Below are positions 53,601-62,553 of a DNA stretch of 64,000 nucleotides, one piece after another. Under the pieces are notes generated by a model that saw only the letters and a list, made by a program, of their open reading frames with translations, ran no database searches and was not told the origin of the DNA. The first letter of the stretch is position 1. Every line of letters starts with the position of its first letter. Position numbers and translations under genes: made by a program. This DNA comes from Atrina japonica (taxonomy: Eukaryota; Mollusca; Bivalvia; Pterioida; Pinnidae), in contig BROG01000044.1 of NCBI GenBank assembly GCA_030159075.1, forward strand, positions 1,456,501-1,520,500. Direction: 5' to 3'.

Positions 53601-54306
53601 ATTCTCCATTTGGTATATTTATTTGATAACACAATGAGTGGATCAAATCACTCACTATGAAATTGATACTCTATCATCCGTCTAGCATGTACAGCAAGCG
53701 ATAAAGTTACATGTTTTGATTGGCTTAGCTATATTGTGTGCATATCTGCCATATCATCAAATGAAAATAACCGTAACCAGTTATGGCAGTTTGTAACGGT
53801 GTATACTGCCGAATATCACTGTACATGATTTGTTCCCTGAATGGAAAGAAGTTAAGAAATTCTTTCAACATAAACTTGGAAAGATAATTATAATGTGGAA
53901 AGATGCTGCAAGTACAACTAATAAGCCTATGGTTTTTTTTTACAAAACTGATAAATTTTGAGAGAAATTGCCAGATAAAAGCTTAATGGATGTTCAAGAC
54001 AGTTTTGCCTGTCGAAATTGGGGCACTCATGGTGACATGTACACTAGCCTTACTGAAGTGAAGAATGAAGAGTGATCTACACAGTACATGACTACAAATT
54101 AGGACCACATTCAGTTATTGCATGCAATTAGGATAAATTGAGGGTAAAGGCCTCTGTGTTGATGGTTTATTTTACTTTTAGTCTTTCGACTAATCAGCAT
54201 ACTTACTTCCAGGTTGTTTGTATTTATCATTGATGGTAATATATCCCATCTCCTGGAAAAGACCCACACGGTCCATGTCTTGTTTGCCTCCTTTATTTTC
54301 TGACAT
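41440..54306 (-). CDS. CFAP96: CFAP96 / C4orf47-like cilia- and flagella-associated protein
   Basis: The human relative is a ciliary axoneme/basal-body microtubule-associated protein (family knowledge). Minus-strand exons in order: 54306-54207, 50997-50778, 49825-49688, then either 49373-49298 (4A) or 46883-46808 (4B), 41968-41780, 41615-41440. The sum with one exon 4 is 899 nt, giving about 300 residues against about 309 in human. Family motifs are seen in order: GLFQEMGYITINDKY, FNEAASKNKQM, NLGKPFLPSSGDKKPSGLG, GKNFMTNPAKKGTGFG, LNMHPRAYFDANPY, FKPSSPGKK, PAGMKAGTFDPYPSHSADPY and GPKSRP. The start is the ATG at 54306, matching the family start. The C-terminus is uncertain: the last exon ends ATG-AG|GTAAGT, so either it is spliced to an unseen short exon, or it is read through to TAA one codon later. 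Introns are large and filled with minisatellites. Confidence 0.92.
41780..41968 (-). CDS. CFAP96: CFAP96 exon 5
   Basis: 63 codons in phase 0, including KGTGAFRLNMHPRAYFDANP, YSSDKFGRRGGS and FKPSSPGKK. LNMHPRAYFDANPY matches the human LNLHPRDYFDANPY. The acceptor is TTATCCAG and the donor GTACGA. Confidence 0.95.
42300..45930. repeat. 3.6-kb minisatellite, unit about 29 bp, more than 100 units
   Basis: The unit is TATGACTAGACTTGGTAATC + CTACATTTT. Variants include TTGGTAACCCTACATGTATA + TATGCAGAC, which recurs every 4-8 units and gives a higher-order pattern. Several stretches (for example 42940-43090, 43260-43330, 44030-44160, 44310-44420, 44670-44720) contain truncated, jumbled units. It lies in the CFAP96 intron between exon 4B and exon 5. 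Confidence 0.95.
46711..46797. repeat. Intronic sequence shared with 40463-40550
   Basis: TTCACTACAAATTTATAAAC, AAGTTATACTAGAACAGATT and TGTTGAAATGATAAAATATC. It adjoins the donor side of exon 4B. Confidence 0.65.
46808..46883 (-). CDS. CFAP96: CFAP96 exon 4B (mutually exclusive candidate)
   Basis: 76 nt: T completing Gly, then YLGITLGDYPKYQTDAFDRA RELTK (25 codons). It is 15 of 26 residues identical to exon 4A with identical length and phases. The acceptor is TTCTTCTAG; the donor GTTTGA is weak, like that of 4A. Joining 4A to 4B shifts frame and meets a TGA inside 4B; skipping both also shifts frame. Confidence 0.88.
47545..49180. repeat. 1.6-kb minisatellite, unit about 38 bp, roughly 40 units
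   Basis: The unit is GTCAAACATTTCAGTATACA + CTGTAATATATCAGCAGC, with a longer variant ATACACAGACTGTAATATAT + CAGCTGAGCAAC interspersed every 2-4 units. Irregular truncated units occur at 47860-48010. It lies between CFAP96 exons 4A and 4B. Confidence 0.95.
49298..49373 (-). CDS. CFAP96: CFAP96 exon 4A (mutually exclusive candidate)
   Basis: 76 nt: A completing Gly, then YLAVTLGKYPNYQTDPFDQH KEIAR (25 codons). It corresponds to the human segment after KKGTGYG. The acceptor is TTTTCAG; the donor GTTTGT is weak. It starts in phase 2 and ends in phase 0, as does 4B. Confidence 0.88.
49688..49825 (-). CDS. CFAP96: CFAP96 exon 3
   Basis: Reads PSGLGNHYGTLSGPIGAFSP, then GKPGKEYKSPGKNFMTNPAK and KGTGFG. 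It ends with GG of a Gly codon (phase 2), which fits either exon 4A (adds A) or exon 4B (adds T), both giving Gly. The donor is GTAAAA. Confidence 0.95.
49986..50160 (-). mobile_element. pogo-like MITE (family A), inverted
   Basis: AACCTGTCTTGAGAGACCAT ... ACTGGTTCCACTGTA. The interior TCTGCCACTGAAATATGGTC is the reverse complement of the 10697 copy. It lies in CFAP96 intron 2. Confidence 0.75.
50255..50435. mobile_element. pogo-like MITE (family A2)
   Basis: 181 bp, TACAGTAAAACTTGTATATA ... AAACAGATTTTACTGTA, with good inverted ends and TA edges. Interior GTGGTCTTTATATAGAGGTT resembles 20417 and 63738. Confidence 0.75.
50778..50997 (-). CDS. CFAP96: CFAP96 exon 2
   Basis: Reads IQFNEAASKNKQMIPEGSKT, then ALQAGYF, ARVMEGEAYTDP and KNLGKPFLPSSGDKK. 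The acceptor is TTTCAG; the donor is GTACGT. The exon ends two bases into a Pro codon. Confidence 0.95.
51490..51755 (-). mobile_element. tRNA-derived SINE, minus orientation
   Basis: The minus-strand head is GATGGTCTAGTGGTAAAGCA (box A) ... GGGTTCGATTCCTGG (box B), near 51745 to 51690. The body contains GGTAGTGACTGTTCCTTCGC, TGTCTTTCGGATGAGACTG and a CACGGGACCTCG core. It is the best-preserved SINE head in the window. It lies in CFAP96 intron 1. Confidence 0.85.
51788..51878. mobile_element. 90-bp TTAA-ended MITE, best copy
   Basis: 91 bp from TTAACTCATTCACCCCTTAA to CAGGGGTTGATGAGTTAA. The inverted ends are about 17 bp with TTAA at both edges. Interior AGACACATTTGGAATGGCCT. It lies directly beside the SINE head. 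Confidence 0.8.
52642..52917. repeat. Tandem duplication, unit about 149 bp
   Basis: Two copies starting CTGTTGGGAGTACAGGCAAA and CTGTTGGGAATACTTGCAAA. Both run through GCAAAGTTGCCACA, CACAGGACAGGG and CTAGAACACTAATGTGTATT. They lie in CFAP96 intron 1. Confidence 0.85.
54207..54306 (-). CDS. CFAP96: CFAP96 exon 1 (start codon)
   Basis: ATG (complement of 54304-54306) then SENKGGKQDMDRVGLFQEMG, YITINDKYKQPG. The DMxRxGLFxEMxYIT block is the family N-terminus. Donor GTAAGT begins at complement of 54206; the exon ends one base into the next codon. Confidence 0.93.
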
Positions 54307-54738
54307 TTTGGAAGATTAAATATCACTCTACGGTCTAGATCACGATAGTGTCAACTATGTTTATCGGTTCTATTAGCGACCACCTGTTAACTAAATTATA
54401 ACATGCGCTGAATGCCAGTCCGTGTATGCAGTATCTGTTGTCGTGTTCTTCATTCAGCACTCTGGTTAAACATCATCAGTAATTTCGTAAACAACGACGG
54501 ACTGCAGTTCAGCCACTGGGCTATTGTTGGAACAATTACTATGGAGATTGACACGATGTGGCGCTAAAAGGATATCCGGTTAATGCAAGGGAAGTAATTA
54601 TAGTTTGAACTGGTTTCCTGCCTTAATTTCCTGTGTAAACCGAAAGTATCAAAAAAGCGCCAATAACTCAACTGGTTAAACCAGGATTGGCAGGAACGTG
54701 ACAATTGACATGAAGAGGTAACGAAAAAATCATATCTC

Positions 54739-54794
54739 ATATCACTGATTAATTTCTGTGGAAACGCGTTTCCACAGAAATTAATCACTGATAT
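54739..54794. repeat. 56-bp near-perfect palindrome upstream of CFAP96
   Basis: A perfect 42-bp inverted repeat (arms 54746-54766 and 54767-54787, no loop; centre GGAAACG|CGTTTCC), extended by 7 bp each side with one mismatch pair. It is about 430 bp upstream of the CFAP96 start codon. It could be a protein-binding palindrome or a cruciform-prone insertion scar. Confidence 0.9.
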
Positions 54795-55844
54795 AAATTA
54801 CAAACATTACATGTCCCCAGTCATCCAAAACTTTTAAGTCAATCAAACGATCTTTTTTTACTTTAATCTTAACGACTGAAGTTTACAAAATCGGCATTTG
54901 TTTCTATCAATGAATTTCATACTGTGTAGGGAAAGGTAGTCAACTATAGTCTATAGTCTTGTAATCATTAATATTCTCGCGCCTCTCTTGACAAGAGTTG
55001 TATGATGGGGAATATCTCCCAGTATTTATATACCGACTGTATTTTCCTTCATTTCAGTTATACAGAACGTCTGTATTGTTGTATCAATAAAACCAGTGGG
55101 TCATTACGTGATCATTACGTGATCGTAGGAATACCTGAATATCTAAGAAACCTTTAGCTGGCGATCATCAGACACATTCTTTAACATATGTTCAGAATAA
55201 AATAATCCCTTTGGAGATTACCACCAAAAATCGTAGACTCGCCCCCTGTTCACTGTACATGGGCATCATACGACATCCAAATATATAATACGTAGGTAAA
55301 CCTATGGAGAGGGCAAAGGCATTCATCAACAGTTTTACATGTTCAGTTAATCTTTGGAGACTCGTATTTTATCGACGTAATCACCAAAGTGCTTAACCAC
55401 GTTTTTATCATTCCCACATTCACTCATTGTTTTAAATAAAATATTGAGTGGCTGACTGTTTCCTTAGTGCTAAAACTTAAATAGAATCTATGTGGTATTT
55501 ATTAGTCATGAATTAAATGCACAAACATGTTTTCATGCTATATATTTTTCTGTATCCCAACGTATCCATCATTTCGTGCAGTTCACATTACCAGAATAAT
55601 GGAAGCGCTTCGTGATCGGGTTCGATGTACAACCCTAGTTGTTATGGCCTAGTCTCGGTCTACAAAACATATCTTTAGTGTGGTGGCTTATTACTTTGTT
55701 TGCAATGTGGTTTTAAGTAATGACTTTGCATTTCCGACATTTTGTTTATGTCACACGCAAATTCCTGATGTGAGCAAAAAATTTTACCATCAGTAGTACG
55801 AGTCCCCGGATGTAATAGGAATAAAAAATGTGTGCTTCTCTACA

Positions 55845-56861
55845 TACCGTATTTTATGGCCTATAGGTCGATATGGGGGATAGGTCGAATGGCCGATTTT
55901 TGGCAAAAATCCAGGATTAAGTATTAGATAGGTCGAAATGGAGGATAGGTCGATGTCGGCAGAGATGGAAACATGAATGGAAGAACACAAAAATTGCATC
56001 GTTTATGTTTAATAACTGGTGCTAACATGATGGTAGCCTATTAAAATAATCAGAGTGATCGGCCTATTTTACGGTACAGTATTAAATAGGAGTGATTAAA
56101 AAGCATATAAGTTGCATCATATATATATTTAACATCACTTATATTACTCGTGTGTACTGATTATGTATACAAGCATCGCCATTATGTTACCTGTCAAATC
56201 ATCATTAAATTCTTTATGCTGTTTACCCAAGCGACTTCAATCCTTGTCTTATCCTTACATTGACCTAAATTATTATGCTGCTGCAATTGTCAAACAATTA
56301 AATACTCAAGGTTTAGTGTCAATTAATTTATGTAACACTTTTTCCAAAACTTTCCCAACTTCAAAGACTGCCGCGCGATCCTTATCAGTTGAAGGTCACG
56401 TTCCGGTGAACACAGCTTGTAGTGTCCTGAAAGTCTGAATGAAGACTTCAACTTCACAGTGGGGTGCCGAGATAAGGGAATCATTCAAAAGTATAAACTG
56501 TCCGGTATAAATATAATGTAAACGATGTATTTTTATTACGCAGTTTCTGACACAGTCTTGAATCCCAATGATATTGTAACTTGAAAGATCATTATTTTGT
56601 CACTTGATTATGAACACAGTGCATTACGCACACACGAGGTCACATTTAATAGTCCTATTAAGTGTAAATACAAATGGGTGTTTTGAGTAGGCCCCTAGAT
56701 TATCCCGTGGAAAATTTTGAATTACGATGTTAAAATGAGGAATTGCAGCTACAAGTTAAATATTTCACTGTTTTTTTAAAGATAAGTCGATGCGGTGAAT
56801 AGGTCCAGGTCACAACTTTGGAGAGAAAAAAATATCGACCTATAGGCCGTAAAATACGGTA
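55845..56861. mobile_element. 1,017-bp non-autonomous DNA transposon with 30-bp inverted ends
   Basis: The left end TACCGTATTTTATGGCCTAT + AGGTCGATAT is matched at the right end with one mismatch. Repeated ATAGGTCGA motifs just inside the left end (55864-55951) look like subterminal transposase sites. TA at each edge fits Tc1/mariner-type insertion (inference). No transposase was recognised; the longest ORF (56163-56438) has no known domain. Confidence 0.8.
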
Positions 56862-57064
56862 TATATGAGGGCTTCGCCCTCTACTATAGTACTTTAGCAC
56901 TTCGTGCTGCACAGAATTTTTCCATGAGCAATTGCTTTTATAAACCGATGATGTTCAAAAAATGAAAAACAATCCTTAAAAATATATTATTGTCGTAAGG
57001 AATCAGTGATTGTTTCTTAACAGATCAATGAGCCAGGCTAAATCAATATGACCAATAATTATTC

Positions 57065-57115
57065 CCTCTCTTTTACTTCCGCTCTCAAACTTCGAAAGAT
57101 GGCCGCCATTACATT
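57065..57115 (+). promoter_or_regulatory. Candidate promoter motif cluster (ETS-like plus YY1-like)
   Basis: ACTTCCGCTCT (ETS-type CTTCCG) is followed 20 bp later by AAGATGGCCGCCAT, a YY1-type AAGATGGC site. This arrangement is common at housekeeping TATA-less starts. It lies 5.4 kb upstream of the MRE11 ATG, on its strand, and could mark a 5'UTR exon; unproven. Confidence 0.3.
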
Positions 57116-57779
57116 ATGTAAAAATAATTTGAGTGCAAATATCTAGTACAAAACGGATTAATTTTTATTTGTCATGGACATGGATAATTAATGGAGTATG
57201 TATAGGATACAGCTACTTTAAATTTAAGTTGTATGTATCAACCATTTTACTTTAATTAGCCAAAACCAACAGATAAAAATGACTTGGGACAGACTAAATT
57301 GTCTGCAGATGACCCCCTCGCTTGGAAAAATTATATTTATAACCATTGTCGCTATTTATCATCAATTCCCTATGAAGTTATGTTGAACATCCCTTTGTAA
57401 CCTCTTGACATGCAAATCCGATTCAAATATAAATAACCATGTCGATCTACAACACTACATCTCTATCTCTATATCTGCTTCTGGTAGAAACAAATACGGA
57501 CTGAAATTCGATATGGCAGGCAAAGAAGAGTGGCATAAACCAAGCTGCTTGTTTCTTTAGTGTTCATTATATTTAATATGATTTAAAGCATTGCCTTGAA
57601 GCGAGTGCAGCTTTGTCATTGCAACATCGTAATGTAACATTAAGTTAAATGCAGCCAATGTATGTATAGCTCATTTTCTACCCCTTACCATAAAGTGCTC
57701 GCTTAAAATCATGCTGAAATTGTTGCCAAACTACAGGTAAGGTGTATTGGCATTGTTTTATTGGAACAATAAAATGCTG

Positions 57780-57880
57780 GTAAGCCGTCTAGATTGTTAC
57801 TAATCTGGCTATTATGGGATTGGGCTATCATATCTAGGCTCTTACTAATCTGGCTATTACAGGATCAGGCTGTCCACAAA
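57780..57880. repeat. Imperfect tandem pair, about 48 bp
   Basis: TTACTAATCTGGCTATTATG then GGATTGGGCT is repeated as TTACTAATCTGGCTATTACA then GGATCAGGCT, with CTAG between. No function seen. Confidence 0.6.
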
Positions 57881-58978
57881 ACCATTGTACTCAACCATGT
57901 GTATAATTCAACCAATCAGATTGGACATTTACAGCAGCCATGTTTCTTGGAACTCGAATGCGTAGCTTCATTTGCAATTTACCGGTTGAAACATTTTGAA
58001 GCCCATAGTACACACTAACTCTAATGATTACAGCGCCCTCTTCCTGTCAAACAACAATGTCCCTCCAGTGGGCTTGATTATGCATTATGTGTTAAAATCC
58101 TTCAGCTGCCCTGTGAATCAGGTGACCAATCAAAGATGTTCAATATATGATTCTGCAGAATCTGGATTTTCATTTCAAATTTGAGGAAAAATCGAGGATA
58201 AATAAATGTTCGAAAAAAACAAAGAATATATATCGAATGTATACTGCAAATGAATGATAGGTTTACAGTTGTAATTTTACGATAAATCACAGCTTTCTTT
58301 TACCAGCAATTTGAAAAAATTTCGAGTGGAGTGAAGAAGTCAATGCAACGTCACAAAATTTTGACATAAAATACTAGGACATCACAGTCTGGCACAATAA
58401 AATTTCTTTTGGGTGAAGAATTCTGATTGTGTATGAATTCAGGCGTTAATGTAGTGGTCAAAGTGAGTGAAATATAACGACTGGATTATTCGGGTTAAGT
58501 ACACAGCAGAGGACTCTGACCATAAGAGGGTGCTGTAATTATTGGACTTGACTCTGTGAACTCTTTCAATCTTAGCTAAACATTTAAAATTGAAACAAAA
58601 AAAGTTGAAGCCTGCCATCATGCTTGCACACATAGTAAACATTAAGTAAGAACTCCATTAGAGGGGCCTAGAAGGATCGCATGTTCGAAGAGTATAATTA
58701 TGTACATGTATCATCAGAAATGGGGCATAATCTAAACTAGGAGAAAAACCTCAAAATTAAATAAAATCTCATAAATAGTGTTGAGTAATATTGCCAGTAA
58801 TAATAAATTTACAAAATAAAAAAAAAATACAAATTCCTGTCCTCATCTACTTGTGGTATAAACTATCAAGCCTGCTACTTTACCATTATTATTATACATG
58901 TATATCGCTGGAATAATGCCCAGATTTTAAAAGTTACCTTTTTGGTAGATCCCAGTTTGAAAAAAAAGCCCCACCATT

Positions 58979-59026
58979 CTCTCTCTCTCTCTCCCCCCCC
59001 CCCCCCCCAAAAAAAAAAAAAAAAAT
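58979..59026. repeat. Low-complexity (CT)n-(C)n-(A)n run
   Basis: TCTCTCTC followed by about 17 C and about 17 A. Homopolymer lengths here are probably unreliable. Confidence 0.9.
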
Positions 59027-59704
59027 ACAAAACAAACTGGTTGAGGCAAGTCTGGAACTTCAGAAATGTCTCGTGACTAACATGGAGTATGGAAAAATAA
59101 AGAAGTTAATCAAGTCAACATTAAATTTAGAAATAGAAATAGATCTACGTAACCCTGACCAGTTGGGCATTTACAGGTTTTGTAGGCTTTGCATCTAAAT
59201 TTACCAAAAATGCAGTGAAACTGGTAATTTTTACTCTTGACTGTTGACTTTTCAATTTTGAGATTTGACCCCCAGAAATTTTCACTGAGAGGTCAATGAC
59301 TCCTGACTCTCAGTGCCTAGTGGAAACCATGATAAGTTCAAGACACAGGTAGATATATTTGAGGTCAGGAATGAATATTTCATTAATTTGATTAATTTAT
59401 GAATAATAAGATGGGTACTATATATACCTATGGAGAGGGCAAAAGCATTCATCAACTGTTTTACATGTCATGATGTTGTTTTAACATGTTAATCTTAATG
59501 TTACATTGCTTTAAATAAAAATAATATGTACTTTAACTTATAAGGGCCTGCAGTAATGCCTTGAAAGCGTGTGCAGTTCCTGTTTTACTGGTCAGTGCAC
59601 TGAGATGTAAATGTATTGATCTGTCAGTATGTCTCTGTCTAACTGCGTATCATGTGAAATCTGTAAGTGTATGAAACTCTCGTGTAGAATCCACTATTGA
59701 GATG

Positions 59705-60721
59705 TACAGTGAACCCGTGTTACAACGACATTCATTATAACGGAATATTCGGTATCCGACAAGAATTGCTCAGGAACAAACGAACATGTACTTAAAAAGT
59801 ACTCATTACAACGGAATATTCGGTATCTGATTCCAACATCAGATTCTGGGAACAAATGTACAAAACTCAAGGTAAATAAACTCTACAACGGCATTACGTA
59901 GCAGTAGATCCCACCTGCTGATCCGGCTATTGTTTTCAATCTTGATTTTCTTCATGGTTGAGATCACAGGTAAAAATAATTGTGTCAATAAAACAATTAC
60001 ACTGTCAATTGTTCTTAATCTGTACTGATAGGTGATGGCCTAGGTATCAGTTATTAGCGCTTGAATCATCCCTACCTGTACAGTAGGCAGTTGGCCTAAT
60101 GTTTATAAACAATCAGTAGATTTCATTAGAACTGAAGTGACAGGTAGAGAAATACAAGCTGTGTACAAATTAAACAAAACAAGATAAATAAATAAATAAA
60201 AAAACATATTGTTGACAAGTTCCGTTACGCTACATATCTGTGCCGATGTGGTTACAATGTTGGATCTTTAAAATACTTCAATACTTGCGATAGTCGTTGA
60301 CATTTTAGTAAAACTTTATATTTATGAACCACATTTTTAAGAGAATTGTATCAGCAATCGGTGAGCTTTTTATTTAAGCAATGATGAATCTAACTCGGAA
60401 TCAGAAGATATACTATTACTTTCAGTCATTTTGTAAATGATCCATGCATTTCAAGACATCACTGATTTAACAATATACGACCAAAAAAATAGTTATGCAT
60501 TGATGTTTACAATAGGTTGAGGTTGAAAATAGTATGAAATTAAAATAATAATATTTGTTGTTCTAAGTTTGTTTATTTACATGTACATATATGTGTAAAT
60601 GATTCTCAAGGGAGCTAACTATGAAATACCCACTACATCAAATTCGTTACAGTGACAAATTCGATATAACGTCATTCCTACGTGGGAACAAACACGGTCG
60701 TTGTAAAGAGGGTTCACTGTA
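59705..60721. mobile_element. 1,017-bp non-autonomous pogo-like transposon
   Basis: Left TACAGTGAACCCGTGTTACA + ACGAC; right (inverted) TACAGTGAACCCTCTTTACA + ACGAC. The ends match over about 25 bp with a few differences. CATTACAACGGAATATTCGG occurs near the left end, and TCGATATAACGTCATTCC near the right. The CAGTGAACC...ACAACG terminus and TA edges resemble pogo/Tigger (family knowledge). The interior has no intact transposase. Confidence 0.8.
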
Positions 60722-60879
60722 TAACATTCGGCCATGAGTATGATTACATTCTGTATATTCCAGTTGCAGATGCCTTAACCAAAAACCTGGCGAAATGTAA
60801 AACAATAAAATAATAAATGGTTAAAAAAAAAAGTAAAACAAAATAATTAGTCTGTTAATGCTGTTGATGTGACAACATT

Positions 60880-62015
60880 ACTATTCATGTCAATGTGTCA
60901 ATACAGTGAGATGTCATTGTATTGATCTGTCAATGCATCAAGCTCCTCTCCACTGATGAATTGATATCAATGTAACTTCACACAATTAAAGGTCATATTA
61001 TGAAGATTTGCATGAAGGAAGGGGATCACTGTTCAAAAATTTTGAACAGAGTTATTGCCCTTTGGACTTAACATAGATTTTTATCCCCCGCTTTCATGGA
61101 AAGGGGGATATTAATTTGGGTTTGTCCGTTTGTCCCTCTTATCTGTCACGCTACGTTTCTGTACAATTACAGCAACAAATATTATCTGATTTTCTTCAAA
61201 CTTGGTAACAAGGTTAAATGCCTAAAGGGCTCTGCCAAGTTTGATCGCCACTTTTGGCGGTCATTATTTGGTGGAGTTAAGGCCACTTGATTCAAGAAAA
61301 ATTTCATTTTCTGCTGTTTCCGTGCCATAACGGCAACAAATATCCAATTTTCTTCAAACTTGGTAACAAGGTTAAATGCCTAAAGGACTCGGCCAAATTC
61401 GATAGTCACGTTTGGTGGAGTTTTGGCCCCTTGATAAATGAAAAATGTCATTTCCGTGCAATAACGCCAACAAATATTATCGGATTTTCTTCAAACTTGG
61501 TATGAAGGTTAAATGCTGAAAGGGCTCAACCAGGTTTGATCGATGTTATTTGGCCTAGTTGTGGCCCCTTGATTAACAAAAAATGTGTTTTTACCAGGGA
61601 TCTGCTTAGCATCGCTACCAGTATATAATATTCAGTCCTTATTTCAACTAGTTCACTTTATTCTGTAATACATGTTTAATAACACATGTACAATGTATCC
61701 TGTTTATAAGGCTTTAGTTTTTGTTCAATTTCTAAACAATACATCCTGTGTCAACAGCATGAAAATTACATATTTTAGCCTAACCTCAATAAGTTTACCT
61801 ACAATATGATTACCCTTTTACTAAAGGAGGAAAGTGGGGATAAAATTCTACGAATTAGCTTATATATATACATATGCATGACACCTTGTCAATGCAACTC
61901 CTTTACACTGATGAATTGATTTCAATGATAGATCACAATATATATATTTGCATGAAGGTAGGGGATTGCTGTTCAAAATTTTTACAGGTACATTTACGGC
62001 CAATTAGACTTAGAT
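60880..62015. repeat. Dispersed repeat cluster with internal tandem modules
   Basis: 61085-61580 contains CCCCCGCTTTCATGGAAAGG then three modules each with TTTTCTTCAAACTTGGTAA or a variant, GGTTAAATGCCTAAAGG and GCCAAGTTTGATCG. These are flanked by two copies of a module TGATGAATTGATATCAATGT ... TTTGCATGAAGGAAGGGGAT ... CTGTTCAAAA (60954-61076 and 61911-62010). This is common interspersed DNA of molluscs by recognition. Fortuitous ORFs here are not genes. Confidence 0.65.
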
Positions 62016-62507
62016 TTTTTCATTCATTCAAGCTCTCTCCAACAATATTAAAGTTACACATTTAGATTATTCATATGCCCTCTTTTTACTGACAATTTCT
62101 GAATTTTATATCCATTTGAACCATCTACATTCTAGATTGCATATTCTTTCGATCATCAGTCAAGTGTTTATTTCCAGTTGCATCCAGTATAATGATGAAT
62201 AAATGCTGGATCTGATAACATTTCCTGCATAAGTAGCCCAGCTTTAGGCAGGTCTGTAAACACCTTAGATATAAGTCACTATGAAAAAAACATACTCCAA
62301 AGCTTCCATTCCTGTACAATAAAAATATATGGTACACGTACATCATGAAAAAAAGTCTGCTGCCACAGGGGGAGGTATTTGTCCCAATATGTCTTTCTCA
62401 TTGTTATTGTGTATATGATGATGGATATTGGCAGTTGAATGATTCAGCTTGAGGGAAAGCTTGTATTCTCGTATTAAATCAAATTTCTTTTCTTTTTCTT
62501 TTTTTAG

Positions 62508-62553
62508 ATCATCTATTTTACACATATAGAATTCAATTACCTGTGATTCAACC
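62508..62553 (+). other. MRE11: MRE11 5'UTR part of the coding exon
   Basis: A strong acceptor (TTTCTTTTTCTTTTTTTAG, ending 62507) lies 46 nt before the ATG, so transcription starts in an upstream noncoding exon and the first coding exon begins about 62508. Confidence 0.7.

Larger units (their letters stand above)
54307..62507. other. Intergenic/5' flank between CFAP96 and MRE11
   Basis: No conserved coding exon was found. It contains a 56-bp near-perfect palindrome (54739-54794), two 1,017-bp inverted-repeat elements (55845-56861 and 59705-60721), a possible promoter motif cluster near 57065-57115, and an imperfect tandem pair at 57780-57880. A CT/C/A low-complexity run lies at 58979-59026, and dispersed repeats at 60880-62015. 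A short block, CTATGGAGAGGGCAAAGGCA + TTCATCAAC, occurs twice (near 55303 and 59430). MRE11 5'UTR exons probably lie here, unseen. Confidence 0.6.

Noticed and set aside
54755..54780. RFX X-box controlling the ciliary gene CFAP96
   Set aside because: The palindrome has GGAAAC and GTTTCC in the reverse order to the GTNRCC(N0-3)RGYAAC consensus; no convincing X-box was seen in 54307-54560 either.
56163..56438. 91-residue ORF inside the 1,017-bp element as a transposase
   Set aside because: No recognisable domain or catalytic motif; a faint helix-turn-helix-like AAVFEVGKVLEKV on the opposite strand is too weak and is broken by stops.
61096..61505. Tandem ORFs with FKLGNKVKCLK motifs as a small protein family
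   Set aside because: They derive from the dispersed repeat modules at 61085-61580; the similarity is at the DNA level and there is no start, domain or splice context.
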